Positions 1 to 6,395 of a stretch of DNA of 12,035 bases are shown piece by piece. Each line of letters opens with the position of its first letter. Positions within the stretch are counted from its first letter, which is position 1. The DNA is from Bacteroidia bacterium (GTDB lineage Bacteria > Bacteroidota > Bacteroidia > Bacteroidales > Azobacteroidaceae), in the NCBI GenBank assembly GCA_025996895.1, contig BNTW01000082.1:1-12035 (forward strand). The letters run 5' to 3'. A program made the position numbers and the translations under genes. The notes beneath the pieces are model-generated. The model had not been told where the DNA came from and ran no database searches. It saw only the letters and a program-made list of their open reading frames with translations.

Positions 1-1165
1 TGAGGTAAATTTGCTGATTGTAATATGCACTCACCCAATTTCCCTGTCCGTAAATCGCCATGAGATACATGTTCAACAAAGCCGTGCAACGGTTGGGGTA
101 AAATTCGCCCATCGGTCGAAAATCTTCGGGAAGCGTATATCCACTGTCAAAATATCCGGTAGAAGTGAGCAGAATCAGTGTGTGTTTCAGGCCGATACGC
201 CGTTCAATCCAATCGAACAACCGTTCCAACTCTTTATCCAAACGATAATAAATATCTTGAATTTCGTAGCTGTAGGCTTCGGGTGTTTCGTTGAATTTGT
301 AATCTCCTGCGTAATAAGTGATTGCCAGCAAATCGGGGTGCTTGGGGTTACCGAAACCGCCTTGTTCAATAAATTTTCCGGCCAAATTGGTAATTTCGGT
401 GTTGATCAGCGCGCTTTGCTTGATTTTCAAAAAACGTTCTTTGTCATTTTTATTAAAAGTATAAGAAAACGGCGTTGTCCGGGTAGAGTAGGGTAGTCCG
501 GCATAGTAAGTATAGCCCTGCGTCCATATTTTCTCCGTATAATTACCGATAGCTTCCTGTAAATTAAAGCGTTCCACATAATTCGGAACGGCCGGATAGT
601 AAGTGCTTGTTGCCCATTTCCCATTGAAATTGTCGAGCCAGAAAGCACCGTCGGCATATCTTCCGCCTGAAAGAATGGCCTCGCCGGCGTTCGGCGCAAT
701 CGCATAGACCTGACTTTTTCCCTGAGAGGCGATTTTCAGTTCGTCGCCGAAAGTCGATGCCGTCAGAGCCAATGGCGATAATTTTTCGGAAGTATAATTG
801 CCCAGATAATTGTCGTCGGTGATAATGGATACTTCGGCGTTTCGCGCGAAATCGAATTTTTTGTCGGCAATAATGCTGTGATAATACGGATAGGTTCCGG
901 TGTAGATCGTTGCCGTAGAGGCTGCTTCGCCCACATTCGGAAATCCGAAATCGACGGACGAATAGACTAACCCTTCGTTCAGTAATTTTTTAAATCCTTT
1001 TTCACCAAAGGTAGCATTGAAATAGCGTAAATAATCTCCTCGTAACTGGTCGATTACAATACTGACTACGAACGAGGGCGTTTCCGCCGATTGTTGCGCT
1101 TGCACCCCGCTTACGGAGAGAAGAGCAATCAGTGAAGAAACCAAAACCTCTTTATATTGTTTCAT
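1..1165 (-). CDS. PafA-like alkaline phosphatase family protein, probable pseudoenzyme (partial; C-terminus beyond left edge)
   Basis: The frame is open from an ATG at 1165-1163 to the window edge, giving 388 codons; PafA-type enzymes have about 550 residues, so roughly the last quarter is missing. Residues 1-23 look like a signal peptide ending VQA before QQ, so the protein should be periplasmic or outer-membrane-facing. The PafA/type I phosphodiesterase fold is recognisable from the strand with Asp39 (SIVIDQLRGDY), the TIYTGTYP segment at 86-93, GAFWLDN at 173-179 and a YRLD helix at 307-310. The catalytic residues are mostly absent: the nucleophile Thr position holds Glu80, and the zinc-ligand positions that are normally Asp, His, Asp and His hold Tyr284, Asp288, Thr336 and Gly337. 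Only Asp39 survives. The start overlaps the stop of the upstream DUF4105 gene by ATGA, so the two are co-transcribed and probably translationally coupled. Fold assignment is firm; loss of catalysis is inferred from a remembered family alignment. Confidence 0.85.
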   Translation of the reverse strand, partial: MKQYKEVLVSSLIALLSVSGVQAQQSAETPSFVVSIVIDQLRGDYLRYFNATFGEKGFKKLLNEGLVYSSVDFGFPNVGEAASTATIYTGTYPYYHSIIADKKFDFARNAEVSIITDDNYLGNYTSEKLSPLALTASTFGDELKIASQGKSQVYAIAPNAGEAILSGGRYADGAFWLDNFNGKWATSTYYPAVPNYVERFNLQEAIGNYTEKIWTQGYTYYAGLPYSTRTTPFSYTFNKNDKERFLKIKQSALINTEITNLAGKFIEQGGFGNPKHPDLLAITYYAGDYKFNETPEAYSYEIQDIYYRLDKELERLFDWIERRIGLKHTLILLTSTGYFDSGYTLPEDFRPMGEFYPNRCTALLNMYLMAIYGQGNWVSAYYNQQIYL

Positions 1166-2304
1166 CCTCTTTTTACGCTATACAACCAATATCCTGAAGC
1201 TATCCATAAGCAAAGGATATAGGGCCAATCAGCGATGTTTAATTGTTGGGGAAGCCCATGCCACCCGATTAATAAAGCCGACAAAATTACGAAATTAACT
1301 GCATGATACCAAAATACCCACCTATAAGATTTCTTAAAAAGACAACCGGCGAAGGCAATCAGGTGGAAAGGGTGCAGCCAGAGCAAATTCCAGTTCGGAG
1401 AAGTGCAAGGGTGTAAAGAAAATAACGTCGTGAAAGCAATAATGATTCCGCTCAGTCCGGCAACCAAAAACAATACTGCCAATGCGCCCCGAAAACGGCG
1501 GTGTTTCACTATTCCGAACACAATAATAGTGCTGTAAATCAGCAACAAAAGAATTCCGGCAGCCCAAGGCGACTGCCAAAATTTCGGCTGGGTTTCCACC
1601 CTGTTTTGCGCCGTCAGGATTTGATTTTCGGAAATCACGAGCGACGAATTTTCTACCGCGTCCATCAATTTCATGGGAAGGAATAACTCCTGACGAGGTG
1701 TAACCGGTGCGTCCGCACCGCTTCCAATCAGTAAATCCAGTCCGAAGGTAATCCAAGGATAGGGCTTTGTGCAATCGTGAAGAAGTTCGCGATAAGTAAC
1801 TTTTCCGACGGTGTCGGGGTCTGCCAGATAATGGCCTGTCCCTTTTTCAATCAAATCACGAATGCGCGTCGTGCAATTATCGTACAAAAAATCATACCGG
1901 TAATACAGGTTTTCCGGCAGAAAATTGCCGATTATCAGCGAAAAAATTTGCTCTTTTGCTTCGGTCGAGAGCTCCAATTGTTGTTCAATCACCGTAATAT
2001 TTTCCTTTTGCGAATATTCGATAAATTCTTCGTAAGTAACATAACTCAAAAAATAATCGGTTTCGCCCTTCATAAAGCGGTAGAGAAAAAACGGCGTATG
2101 GAAATTGAACGTTCCCCAATTCAGCACCGCGTCCAGATTTTGTGCCGGATTGGAAAGGTGAAGCGCGCTGTGTCCGTAAACCGTGTAGATCTCGTTGGAG
2201 TGGGGTACAATCGTAATCATACTTACCTGCAAACTGTCTATCGGATAGGCTTTTGCAGAAAAAGAGGCAAAAAATGCCAGCAGGAAAAAGAGGTATCGTT
2301 TCAC
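1162..2304 (-). CDS. DUF4105 domain membrane protein
   Basis: A 380-residue protein starting with GTG at 2304-2302; no ATG lies upstream in a plausible place, and the GTG start gives a clean signal peptide (residues 1-19, ending SAKA before YP). The exported part carries DUF4105 hallmarks: YGHSALHL at 43-50, NWGTF at 62-66 and YDNCTTRIRDL at 141-151. His45 and Cys144 sit in the best conserved blocks, so a papain/NlpC-like Cys-His active site on the periplasmic side is possible but unproven. The C-terminal half has about five hydrophobic segments (roughly 247-266, 273-297, 307-322, 328-347, 357-376), with a conserved-looking NWNLLWLHP stretch at 304-312. It is the first gene of a two-gene unit with the phosphatase-like gene, joined by ATGA. 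A -7 box lies 17 nt before the start. The substrate is unknown. The family assignment is good; any enzymatic role is inference. Confidence 0.85.
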   Translation of the reverse strand: MKRYLFFLLAFFASFSAKAYPIDSLQVSMITIVPHSNEIYTVYGHSALHLSNPAQNLDAVLNWGTFNFHTPFFLYRFMKGETDYFLSYVTYEEFIEYSQKENITVIEQQLELSTEAKEQIFSLIIGNFLPENLYYRYDFLYDNCTTRIRDLIEKGTGHYLADPDTVGKVTYRELLHDCTKPYPWITFGLDLLIGSGADAPVTPRQELFLPMKLMDAVENSSLVISENQILTAQNRVETQPKFWQSPWAAGILLLLIYSTIIVFGIVKHRRFRGALAVLFLVAGLSGIIIAFTTLFSLHPCTSPNWNLLWLHPFHLIAFAGCLFKKSYRWVFWYHAVNFVILSALLIGWHGLPQQLNIADWPYILCLWIASGYWLYSVKRG

Positions 2305-2314
2305 GAAAATAAAT

Positions 2315-2350
2315 TTTGGTACAAAAATACGGTATTTTTTACTACTTTTG
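2315..2350 (+). promoter_or_regulatory. Promoter for the recF-DUF721 unit
   Basis: TACTTTTG at 2343-2350 matches the Bacteroidota -7 consensus TAnnTTTG, and TTTG at 2315-2318 could be the -33 element, although the 24-bp spacer is longer than the usual 19-21. The box ends 19 nt before the recF ATG. No Shine-Dalgarno is visible; the leader is A-rich, as is normal in this phylum. Confidence 0.5.
2322..2329 (-). promoter_or_regulatory. Bacteroidota -7 box for the DUF4105 gene
   Basis: On the minus strand this reads TATTTTTG, an exact match to the TAnnTTTG consensus of the Bacteroidota housekeeping sigma factor. It ends 17 nt before the GTG start, implying a leader of only about 10-12 nt. The upstream -33 element is weak: a TTTT tract at 2355-2358, about 25 bp away. 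It lies inside the recF promoter region on the other strand. Confidence 0.55.
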
Positions 2351-2369
2351 TAGAGAAAACAGGAATAAA

Positions 2370-3476
2370 ATGATTATTGACCGCATTTTCATACTGAATT
2401 TTAAGAATATTGACGAGACGGATTTGATTTTTTCGGCGAAAATGAATTGTCTTTTTGGCGACAACGGCATGGGAAAAACCAATCTGTTGGACGCATTGTA
2501 TTATTTGTCTTTTACGAAAAACTACACTAATCTTTCTGATACTCAACTGATTAAGCATAATATGGATTTTGCCGTTTTGCAGGGATTTTACCGTGACGGC
2601 GACGACGTGGAAGAAATTTATTGCGGTATCCGGCGAAAGCAGAAAAAGATTTTTAAGCGGAACAAAAAAGAATACGACCGGCTTTCGGAACACATCGGAT
2701 TGATACCGGTTGTTATGATTTCGCCTGCCGACACCGACTTAATTCAGGGTGGGAGTGAGGAACGCCGGAAATTTGCAGACATGCTGATTTGCCAATACGA
2801 CAGGGAATATATGCAGTCTTTAATCCTGTATAATAAGGCCTTACAGCAACGGAATTTTATACTGCGGGAGAAAAACACCTTACTTCCGGACGATTCGTTG
2901 TTTGAAATTTGGGAAGAACAGTTGGCGTTGCACGGCGAAATGATTCATCGCAAGCGGAAAGCGTTTATTGAGGATTTTCTTCCGGTTTTCAAAAATTATT
3001 ACAGTGTTATCGGCAATGCGGGAGAAGCCGTCGATTTGCAGTACGAAACGCAATTAAACCATGCCCCGTTACAGCAGTTGTTGTCGGGAAAGCGGGATCG
3101 CGATAAATTCTTGGGCTATACGGCTTCGGGTATTCACAAAGATGATTTTAATTTTTTGTTGGACGAATATTTAATTCGTAAAATAGGCTCACAGGGACAA
3201 AATAAAACCTATTTGATTGCGTTGAAACTGGCTCAATTCCGGTTTTTGGTGCAAAAAGGCTCGTCTGTTCCCATTCTTTTGTTGGACGATTTGTTTGATA
3301 AATTGGACGCTAAACGAGTGGAGAAAATCATTCAATTAGTTGCGCAACCTGAATTCGGACAGATTTTTATTACAGATACCAACCGCAAATATCTCGACGA
3401 AATTCTGGCTCGCATGAATCACGACTATAAATTGTTTCAGGTTGAAAACGGGATTATTCAGGAAAACGGACAATGA
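2370..3476 (+). CDS. recF: DNA replication/repair protein RecF
   Basis: A 368-residue ABC/SMC-type ATPase of normal RecF length. RecF binds gapped DNA and, with RecO and RecR, helps load RecA at stalled forks and daughter-strand gaps. Walker A is GDNGMGKTN at residues 30-38, close to the N-terminus as expected; the ABC signature region is GSQGQNKT at 273-280; Walker B is ILLLDD at 302-307, followed by a D-loop-like DKLD at 310-313 and an ITDTN switch motif near 335. I chose the ATG at 2370 because it begins MIIDRIFILNF, the usual RecF N-terminus; an in-frame ATG at 2316 would add 18 unrelated residues and lies in the -33 region of the promoter. The stop overlaps the start of the DUF721 gene (ATGA), a common pairing. 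Assignment is secure. Confidence 0.96.
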   Translation: MIIDRIFILNFKNIDETDLIFSAKMNCLFGDNGMGKTNLLDALYYLSFTKNYTNLSDTQLIKHNMDFAVLQGFYRDGDDVEEIYCGIRRKQKKIFKRNKKEYDRLSEHIGLIPVVMISPADTDLIQGGSEERRKFADMLICQYDREYMQSLILYNKALQQRNFILREKNTLLPDDSLFEIWEEQLALHGEMIHRKRKAFIEDFLPVFKNYYSVIGNAGEAVDLQYETQLNHAPLQQLLSGKRDRDKFLGYTASGIHKDDFNFLLDEYLIRKIGSQGQNKTYLIALKLAQFRFLVQKGSSVPILLLDDLFDKLDAKRVEKIIQLVAQPEFGQIFITDTNRKYLDEILARMNHDYKLFQVENGIIQENGQ

Positions 3477-3766
3477 AACGAACAAATTCGCAACCGATTG
3501 GTCGTCTGCTCGAAAATTTTCTTGAAAGCAATCCGGTGCTGGCAGACAAAATGGCGGAAAGCCGTCTAATGGATTATTGGACAAACAGCATGAGTCCGGC
3601 TATCAGCCGTTATACTTCAAATTTATTTGTCAAAAATCGCACATTATATGTAAAGTTGACGTCTTCCGTTTTAAAAAACGAACTTCTTCTGTGTCGGGAG
3701 CAAATGATTTTAAATCTGAATAAAGAAATCAAACGAAATATCATTGACACCATCGTTTTCATTTAA
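3473..3766 (+). CDS. DUF721 / DciA-like protein
   Basis: A 97-residue protein whose ATG overlaps the recF TGA by four bases, so the two are coupled. The pattern of a helical N-terminus (RLLENFL), a central tryptophan (DYWTNSMSPAI, 34-44), a hydrophobic strand (LYVKLTSSVLKNEL, 58-71) and a terminal amphipathic helix ending in a short hydrophobic tail fits DUF721, the family that includes DciA, the helicase operator that many bacteria use to load DnaB at the origin. The shorter Bacteroidota forms sit next to recF, as here, which supports a replication-linked role. Whether this protein truly acts as the helicase loader is inference. The last 8 bases, including the stop, overlap the end of the convergent peptidase gene. 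Confidence 0.85.
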   Translation: MKRTNSQPIGRLLENFLESNPVLADKMAESRLMDYWTNSMSPAISRYTSNLFVKNRTLYVKLTSSVLKNELLLCREQMILNLNKEIKRNIIDTIVFI

Positions 3767-5408
3767 GTTCTTTATACTTCATGGCTGCGACGGCTTCGGG
3801 AGTGGTGTCGCTTTTGCGAATGGCTTCAATCGCTTTAGCAATCATCGGGTCGGCACTCAAATAGACCGGATAAAACGAATCCTCGCCGAAAAAATTGCGC
3901 AGAATGCAGGCATAAGTCGTCAGAAGTATCTGATTGGCCGAGCGGCTGATTAAATACGTGCGTTTCCGCACACCGTTTTGTTCCGCACACTGAATGATTT
4001 CCGGCAACAGAAACTGTTGGCGCAAATGAATCAACAGCGAAGCGGCATCTTTGTATTTTTTCAGTTGTTCGCGGTTTTTGAGCCAATACTCAAACGCAAA
4101 TTGGTTGAAAATCCCTTTGTTTTCCAGATTAATATAATAGGTCGTCAGGTGGGCGGTATCCGTCGGAACAAAAATGTCAGGCTGTATTCCACCACCACCA
4201 TAGACCGTTCGGCCGTGAAGCGTTTGGTAAGCGAGCGTCGTATCGACTTTCATACTGCCGGCATGAAAGCTTTCCGCGCTGTTCAGCTGGTTAATCCACT
4301 CCTGATTGTATTCTTCCGTTTTGCCCAGTTCATATTTTCGCTGAATGTTTCGTCCCGAAGGCGTGAAATAGCGTGCAATGGTCAAACGCACCGCCGAGCC
4401 ATCCGACAATTCTATTTGGTCTTGTACCAATCCCTTACCAAAGGAACGCCGTCCGATAATCAGTCCTCTGTCATTATCCTGAATAGCCCCCGCCACAATC
4501 TCGCTGGCCGAAGCCGACAGTTGGTCCATCAGTATAACTATCTGATTTTCCTGCAAATTTCCGCTTCCATCGGAAATGAATTGATTGCGCGGAAACGATT
4601 TACCTTCGGCATAGACAATCATTCTGCCGGCCGGCAGAAATTCATTAATAATTTTGATAGCTGCTTCGAGTGTTCCCCCGCCGTTCATTCGCAAGTCGAT
4701 AATAAACGACTTACAGCCTTCCGCCATCAACTTGGTTATGGCGTGCATAAATTCGTCATACGTCGTGTGACTGAATTTGTCGTAAATCTTGATAAAGCCT
4801 ATCCCGTTGTCGATTTGATAAGCCGCTTTTACCGTCGTAAGCAGAATATTTCCTCTTATCAGGCTGTATTCCAATAATTTATCCGAATTGTCCCGTTTAA
4901 TGCCTAATTTCACCGAAGTTCCCACCGGGCCACGTAACGTATTGATTGCCTTTTCTTCGGTAATATTCTTCCCGATAAACGAGCTGTCATCAACCTGCAC
5001 AATCCGGTCGCCCGCGAGCAATCCCGCCTGCGATGAAGGGCTGCCGTGCGTAACACTCACTACGACAATGGTATCCTGATAAATAAAATATTCCATGCCC
5101 AGCCCGCCGAAATGCCCTTCCATGTCGTTATTGACGGCCTGCAATTCACTGCTCGGAATATAACTTGAATGTGGGTCTAATCCGTTGATAATGTTTGTAA
5201 TAGCATTTTCCGTCAGGTCTTTCATATTGGCCGGGTCGACATAATCTTCATTAATAATGTCGAGCACGACGTTGATTTTGTTGTTGGGCGTCAAAAACAA
5301 TCTCCGTCCGAAAGATTTTCCCGAAATAAAAATGCCGATGATGATACCCGCTATAAGGGATATACCGATGGCGGTAATCAGCCACCAAGTCTTTTTCTTT
5401 AAACTCAT
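3759..5408 (-). CDS. Carboxy-terminal processing peptidase, S41 family
   Basis: A 549-residue protein with one N-terminal membrane segment (about 8-30, after MSLKKK), so it should be anchored in the inner membrane with its bulk in the periplasm. A helical region with the family motif GLDPHSSYI (76-84) leads into a PDZ domain (about 92-175; GGLGMEY, GLLAGDRIVQVD, LRGPVGT). The S41 core follows at about 185-360: IIDLRMNGGG at 236-245, the nucleophile Ser300 in LSASASE and the general base Lys325 in SFGKG, spaced 25 residues apart as in E. coli Prc/Tsp. A C-terminal extension after about residue 385 (KVDT onward) is typical of Bacteroidota homologues. Such proteases trim or degrade envelope proteins after recognising C-termini by the PDZ domain. 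The gene follows the dCMP deaminase by 14 bp with no promoter visible between, so it is probably its operon partner. It ends inside the convergent DUF721 gene. Confidence 0.95.
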   Translation of the reverse strand: MSLKKKTWWLITAIGISLIAGIIIGIFISGKSFGRRLFLTPNNKINVVLDIINEDYVDPANMKDLTENAITNIINGLDPHSSYIPSSELQAVNNDMEGHFGGLGMEYFIYQDTIVVVSVTHGSPSSQAGLLAGDRIVQVDDSSFIGKNITEEKAINTLRGPVGTSVKLGIKRDNSDKLLEYSLIRGNILLTTVKAAYQIDNGIGFIKIYDKFSHTTYDEFMHAITKLMAEGCKSFIIDLRMNGGGTLEAAIKIINEFLPAGRMIVYAEGKSFPRNQFISDGSGNLQENQIVILMDQLSASASEIVAGAIQDNDRGLIIGRRSFGKGLVQDQIELSDGSAVRLTIARYFTPSGRNIQRKYELGKTEEYNQEWINQLNSAESFHAGSMKVDTTLAYQTLHGRTVYGGGGIQPDIFVPTDTAHLTTYYINLENKGIFNQFAFEYWLKNREQLKKYKDAASLLIHLRQQFLLPEIIQCAEQNGVRKRTYLISRSANQILLTTYACILRNFFGEDSFYPVYLSADPMIAKAIEAIRKSDTTPEAVAAMKYKELK

Positions 5409-5422
5409 GTAAGACTAAGCCT

Positions 5423-5863
5423 TTAAATTAATTCTTCTTTATCGATATAAACTACTTCAATATCCGCCCTTTCGAGGAGTTCGACGCCCTCCGTCAGACG
5501 GTATTTTTCGGCATAAACCACCCGCTTGATACCGGATTGTATGATTAACTTGGCACATTCGATACAAGGAGAAGCCGTCACATAGAGCGTTGCCTGCTGG
5601 CTGTTGTTGTTCGAGCGCGCAATTTTCGTAATCGCATTCGCTTCCGCATGCAGGACGTAGGACTTCGTCAGGCCGTTTTCGTCTTCGCAAATGTTTTCAA
5701 AACCGCCGGGTGTGCCGTTGTATCCGTCCGAAATAATCATTTTATCTTTTACAATCAGCGCGCCCACCTGCCTGCGTTTGCAATACGAATTTTCCGCCCA
5801 AATCTGCGCCATACGCAAATAACGCCTATCCAGCTCTCTTTGTTTAAGTTCCGAATCATTCAT
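5423..5863 (-). CDS. dCMP deaminase (ComEB-like)
   Basis: A 146-residue cytidine/deoxycytidylate deaminase. The zinc site is complete: His72-Ala-Glu74 (HAEANAI) and Cys100-x-x-Cys103 (SPCIEC). The dCMP deaminase subgroup is indicated by CKRRQVGALIV (28-38) and SDGYNGTPGGF (45-55), with Cys28 and Cys59 as possible structural metal ligands. The enzyme hydrolyses dCMP to dUMP in the cytosol, feeding thymidylate synthesis. I set the start at the ATG at 5863 (MNDSELKQREL); a further ATG at 5944 would add a hydrophobic stretch without family similarity and would start upstream of the -7 box at 5882-5889. It is the first gene of a minus-strand pair with the S41 peptidase. The pairing is positional and suggests no shared pathway. 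tRNA-specific or riboflavin deaminases are less likely given the GYNGTP motif. Confidence 0.93.
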   Translation of the reverse strand: MNDSELKQRELDRRYLRMAQIWAENSYCKRRQVGALIVKDKMIISDGYNGTPGGFENICEDENGLTKSYVLHAEANAITKIARSNNNSQQATLYVTASPCIECAKLIIQSGIKRVVYAEKYRLTEGVELLERADIEVVYIDKEELI

Positions 5864-5881
5864 ACATTCCCATTCAGAGCG

Positions 5882-5889
5882 CAAAAGTA
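5882..5889 (-). promoter_or_regulatory. Bacteroidota -7 box for the dCMP deaminase gene
   Basis: On the minus strand this reads TACTTTTG, matching TAnnTTTG. It ends 18 nt before the chosen ATG, which supports that start. Upstream is a run of A/T without an exact -33 TTTG at the usual distance. Confidence 0.5.
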
Positions 5890-5929
5890 CAAATAAAAAT
5901 GAAAAAATAGATAAAAAAGCGCGATTTCG

Positions 5930-5961
5930 TTTGTCAATAACCAAACTTTCCCTTATCTTTG
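5930..5961 (+). promoter_or_regulatory. Promoter for rpsU and tRNA-Leu
   Basis: The best promoter in the window: TTTG at 5930-5933, a 20-bp spacer, then TATCTTTG at 5954-5961. Both boxes and the spacing match the Bacteroidota -33/-7 consensus. Transcription should begin near 5967-5969, leaving an A-rich leader of about 45 nt before rpsU with no GGAGG-like element. Confidence 0.7.
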
Positions 5962-6013
5962 CCGTCCGAAAACAAATTAAATAAACAATTAAAAATAAAC
6001 AGTCAAAAAAAGT

Positions 6014-6205
6014 ATGATTATTGTTCCATTAAAGGAAGGCGAGAACATTGAAAGGGCCTTAAAAAAGTTCAAAAGAAAGTTTGAAAAAACAGGTGTTACG
6101 AAAGAGTTGCGCAGACGTCAAGCTTTCACTAAACCTTCTGTAGAAAAGAGAAAACAGAAAATCCACGCGGTTTACGTGCAAAAATTGCAATTGGCAGAAG
6201 AATAA
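6014..6205 (+). CDS. rpsU: 30S ribosomal protein S21 (bS21)
   Basis: A 63-residue basic protein with the bS21 pattern: an N-terminal MIIVPLKEGENIERALKKFK strand and helix, a KFEKTGV turn, a RRRQAFTKPS stretch (33-42) and a lysine-rich helical tail. bS21 sits on the 30S platform next to the 3' end of 16S rRNA; in Bacteroidota it helps hide the anti-Shine-Dalgarno sequence, which fits the absence of such sites throughout this window. The length is normal for the phylum. The ATG is preceded by an A-rich stretch (cagtcaaaaaaagt) with no Shine-Dalgarno, although some Bacteroidota rpsU genes keep one for autoregulation. The gene ends 9 bp before tRNA-Leu, so both are likely transcribed from the strong promoter at 5930-5961. 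Confidence 0.97.
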   Translation: MIIVPLKEGENIERALKKFKRKFEKTGVTKELRRRQAFTKPSVEKRKQKIHAVYVQKLQLAEE

Positions 6206-6214
6206 CAGGGTAAC

Positions 6215-6298
6215 GCCCAAATGGCGAAATTGGTAGACGCGCTAGTTTCAGGGACTAGTGTTCGCAAGGACGTGCAGGTTCGAGTCCTGTTTTGGGCA
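6215..6298 (+). tRNA. tRNA-Leu(CAG)
   Basis: An 84-nt class II tRNA. The acceptor stem pairs GCCCAAA (6215-6221) with TTTGGGC (6291-6297), with discriminator A6298. The anticodon stem CTAGT/ACTAG (6242-6246/6254-6258) closes the loop TTCAGGG, giving anticodon CAG at 6249-6251, which reads CUG. A long variable arm at about 6259-6273 and the T arm GCAGG-TTCGAGT-CCTGT (6274-6290) complete the leucine-type fold. No CCA is encoded: the next bases are CTT. It lies 9 bp after rpsU and is probably processed from the same transcript. Confidence 0.96.
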
Positions 6299-6310
6299 CT
6301 TCTTTTTCCA

Positions 6311-6395
6311 ATAAGCAATATCTTCTTGAGCCTGTTCCGATTGATTAATCAATTGAGAGGTGCATTTATTGTATCGGAACCTAATGCTTGCTTAT
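6311..6395. repeat. Nested inverted repeats in the convergent spacer
   Basis: Three dyads share roughly one centre. The outer pair is ATAAGCAA (6311-6318) with TTGCTTAT (6388-6395). The middle pair is GTTCCGAT (6334-6341) with ATCGGAAC (6373-6380), ending right against the TAG of the transglutaminase gene. Within it lies a perfect 14-bp palindrome, ATTGATTAATCAAT, at 6340-6353. The left outer arm is intergenic and the right outer arm lies in the last codons of that gene. There is no T-run after either stem, so this is not a standard intrinsic terminator, although it may still slow or end transcription from both sides. Confidence 0.6.

Noticed and set aside
11..496. Open plus-strand frame of 161 codons
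   Set aside because: It is the mirror of the codon frame of the phosphatase-like gene on the minus strand; the product has no recognisable family pattern.
2316..2369. Longer RecF start at 2316
   Set aside because: It would add 18 residues unlike RecF and start within the -33 region of the recF promoter; MIIDRIFILNF at 2370 is the normal N-terminus.
1777..2373. Plus-strand open frame of 198 codons
   Set aside because: It lies opposite the DUF4105 gene, which has a signal peptide, conserved blocks and a promoter; the plus frame has none of these.
3978..4877. Plus-strand open frame of 299 codons
   Set aside because: It is antisense to the S41 peptidase, whose catalytic Ser-Lys pair and PDZ domain are intact; the plus product is low in recognisable motifs.
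5864..5944. Longer dCMP deaminase start at 5944
   Set aside because: It would add 27 residues including a hydrophobic stretch that the family lacks and would begin upstream of the -7 box.
6299..6380. Intrinsic terminator after tRNA-Leu or the transglutaminase gene
   Set aside because: Stems are present, but neither is followed by a T-run on its strand, so I list them only as inverted repeats.
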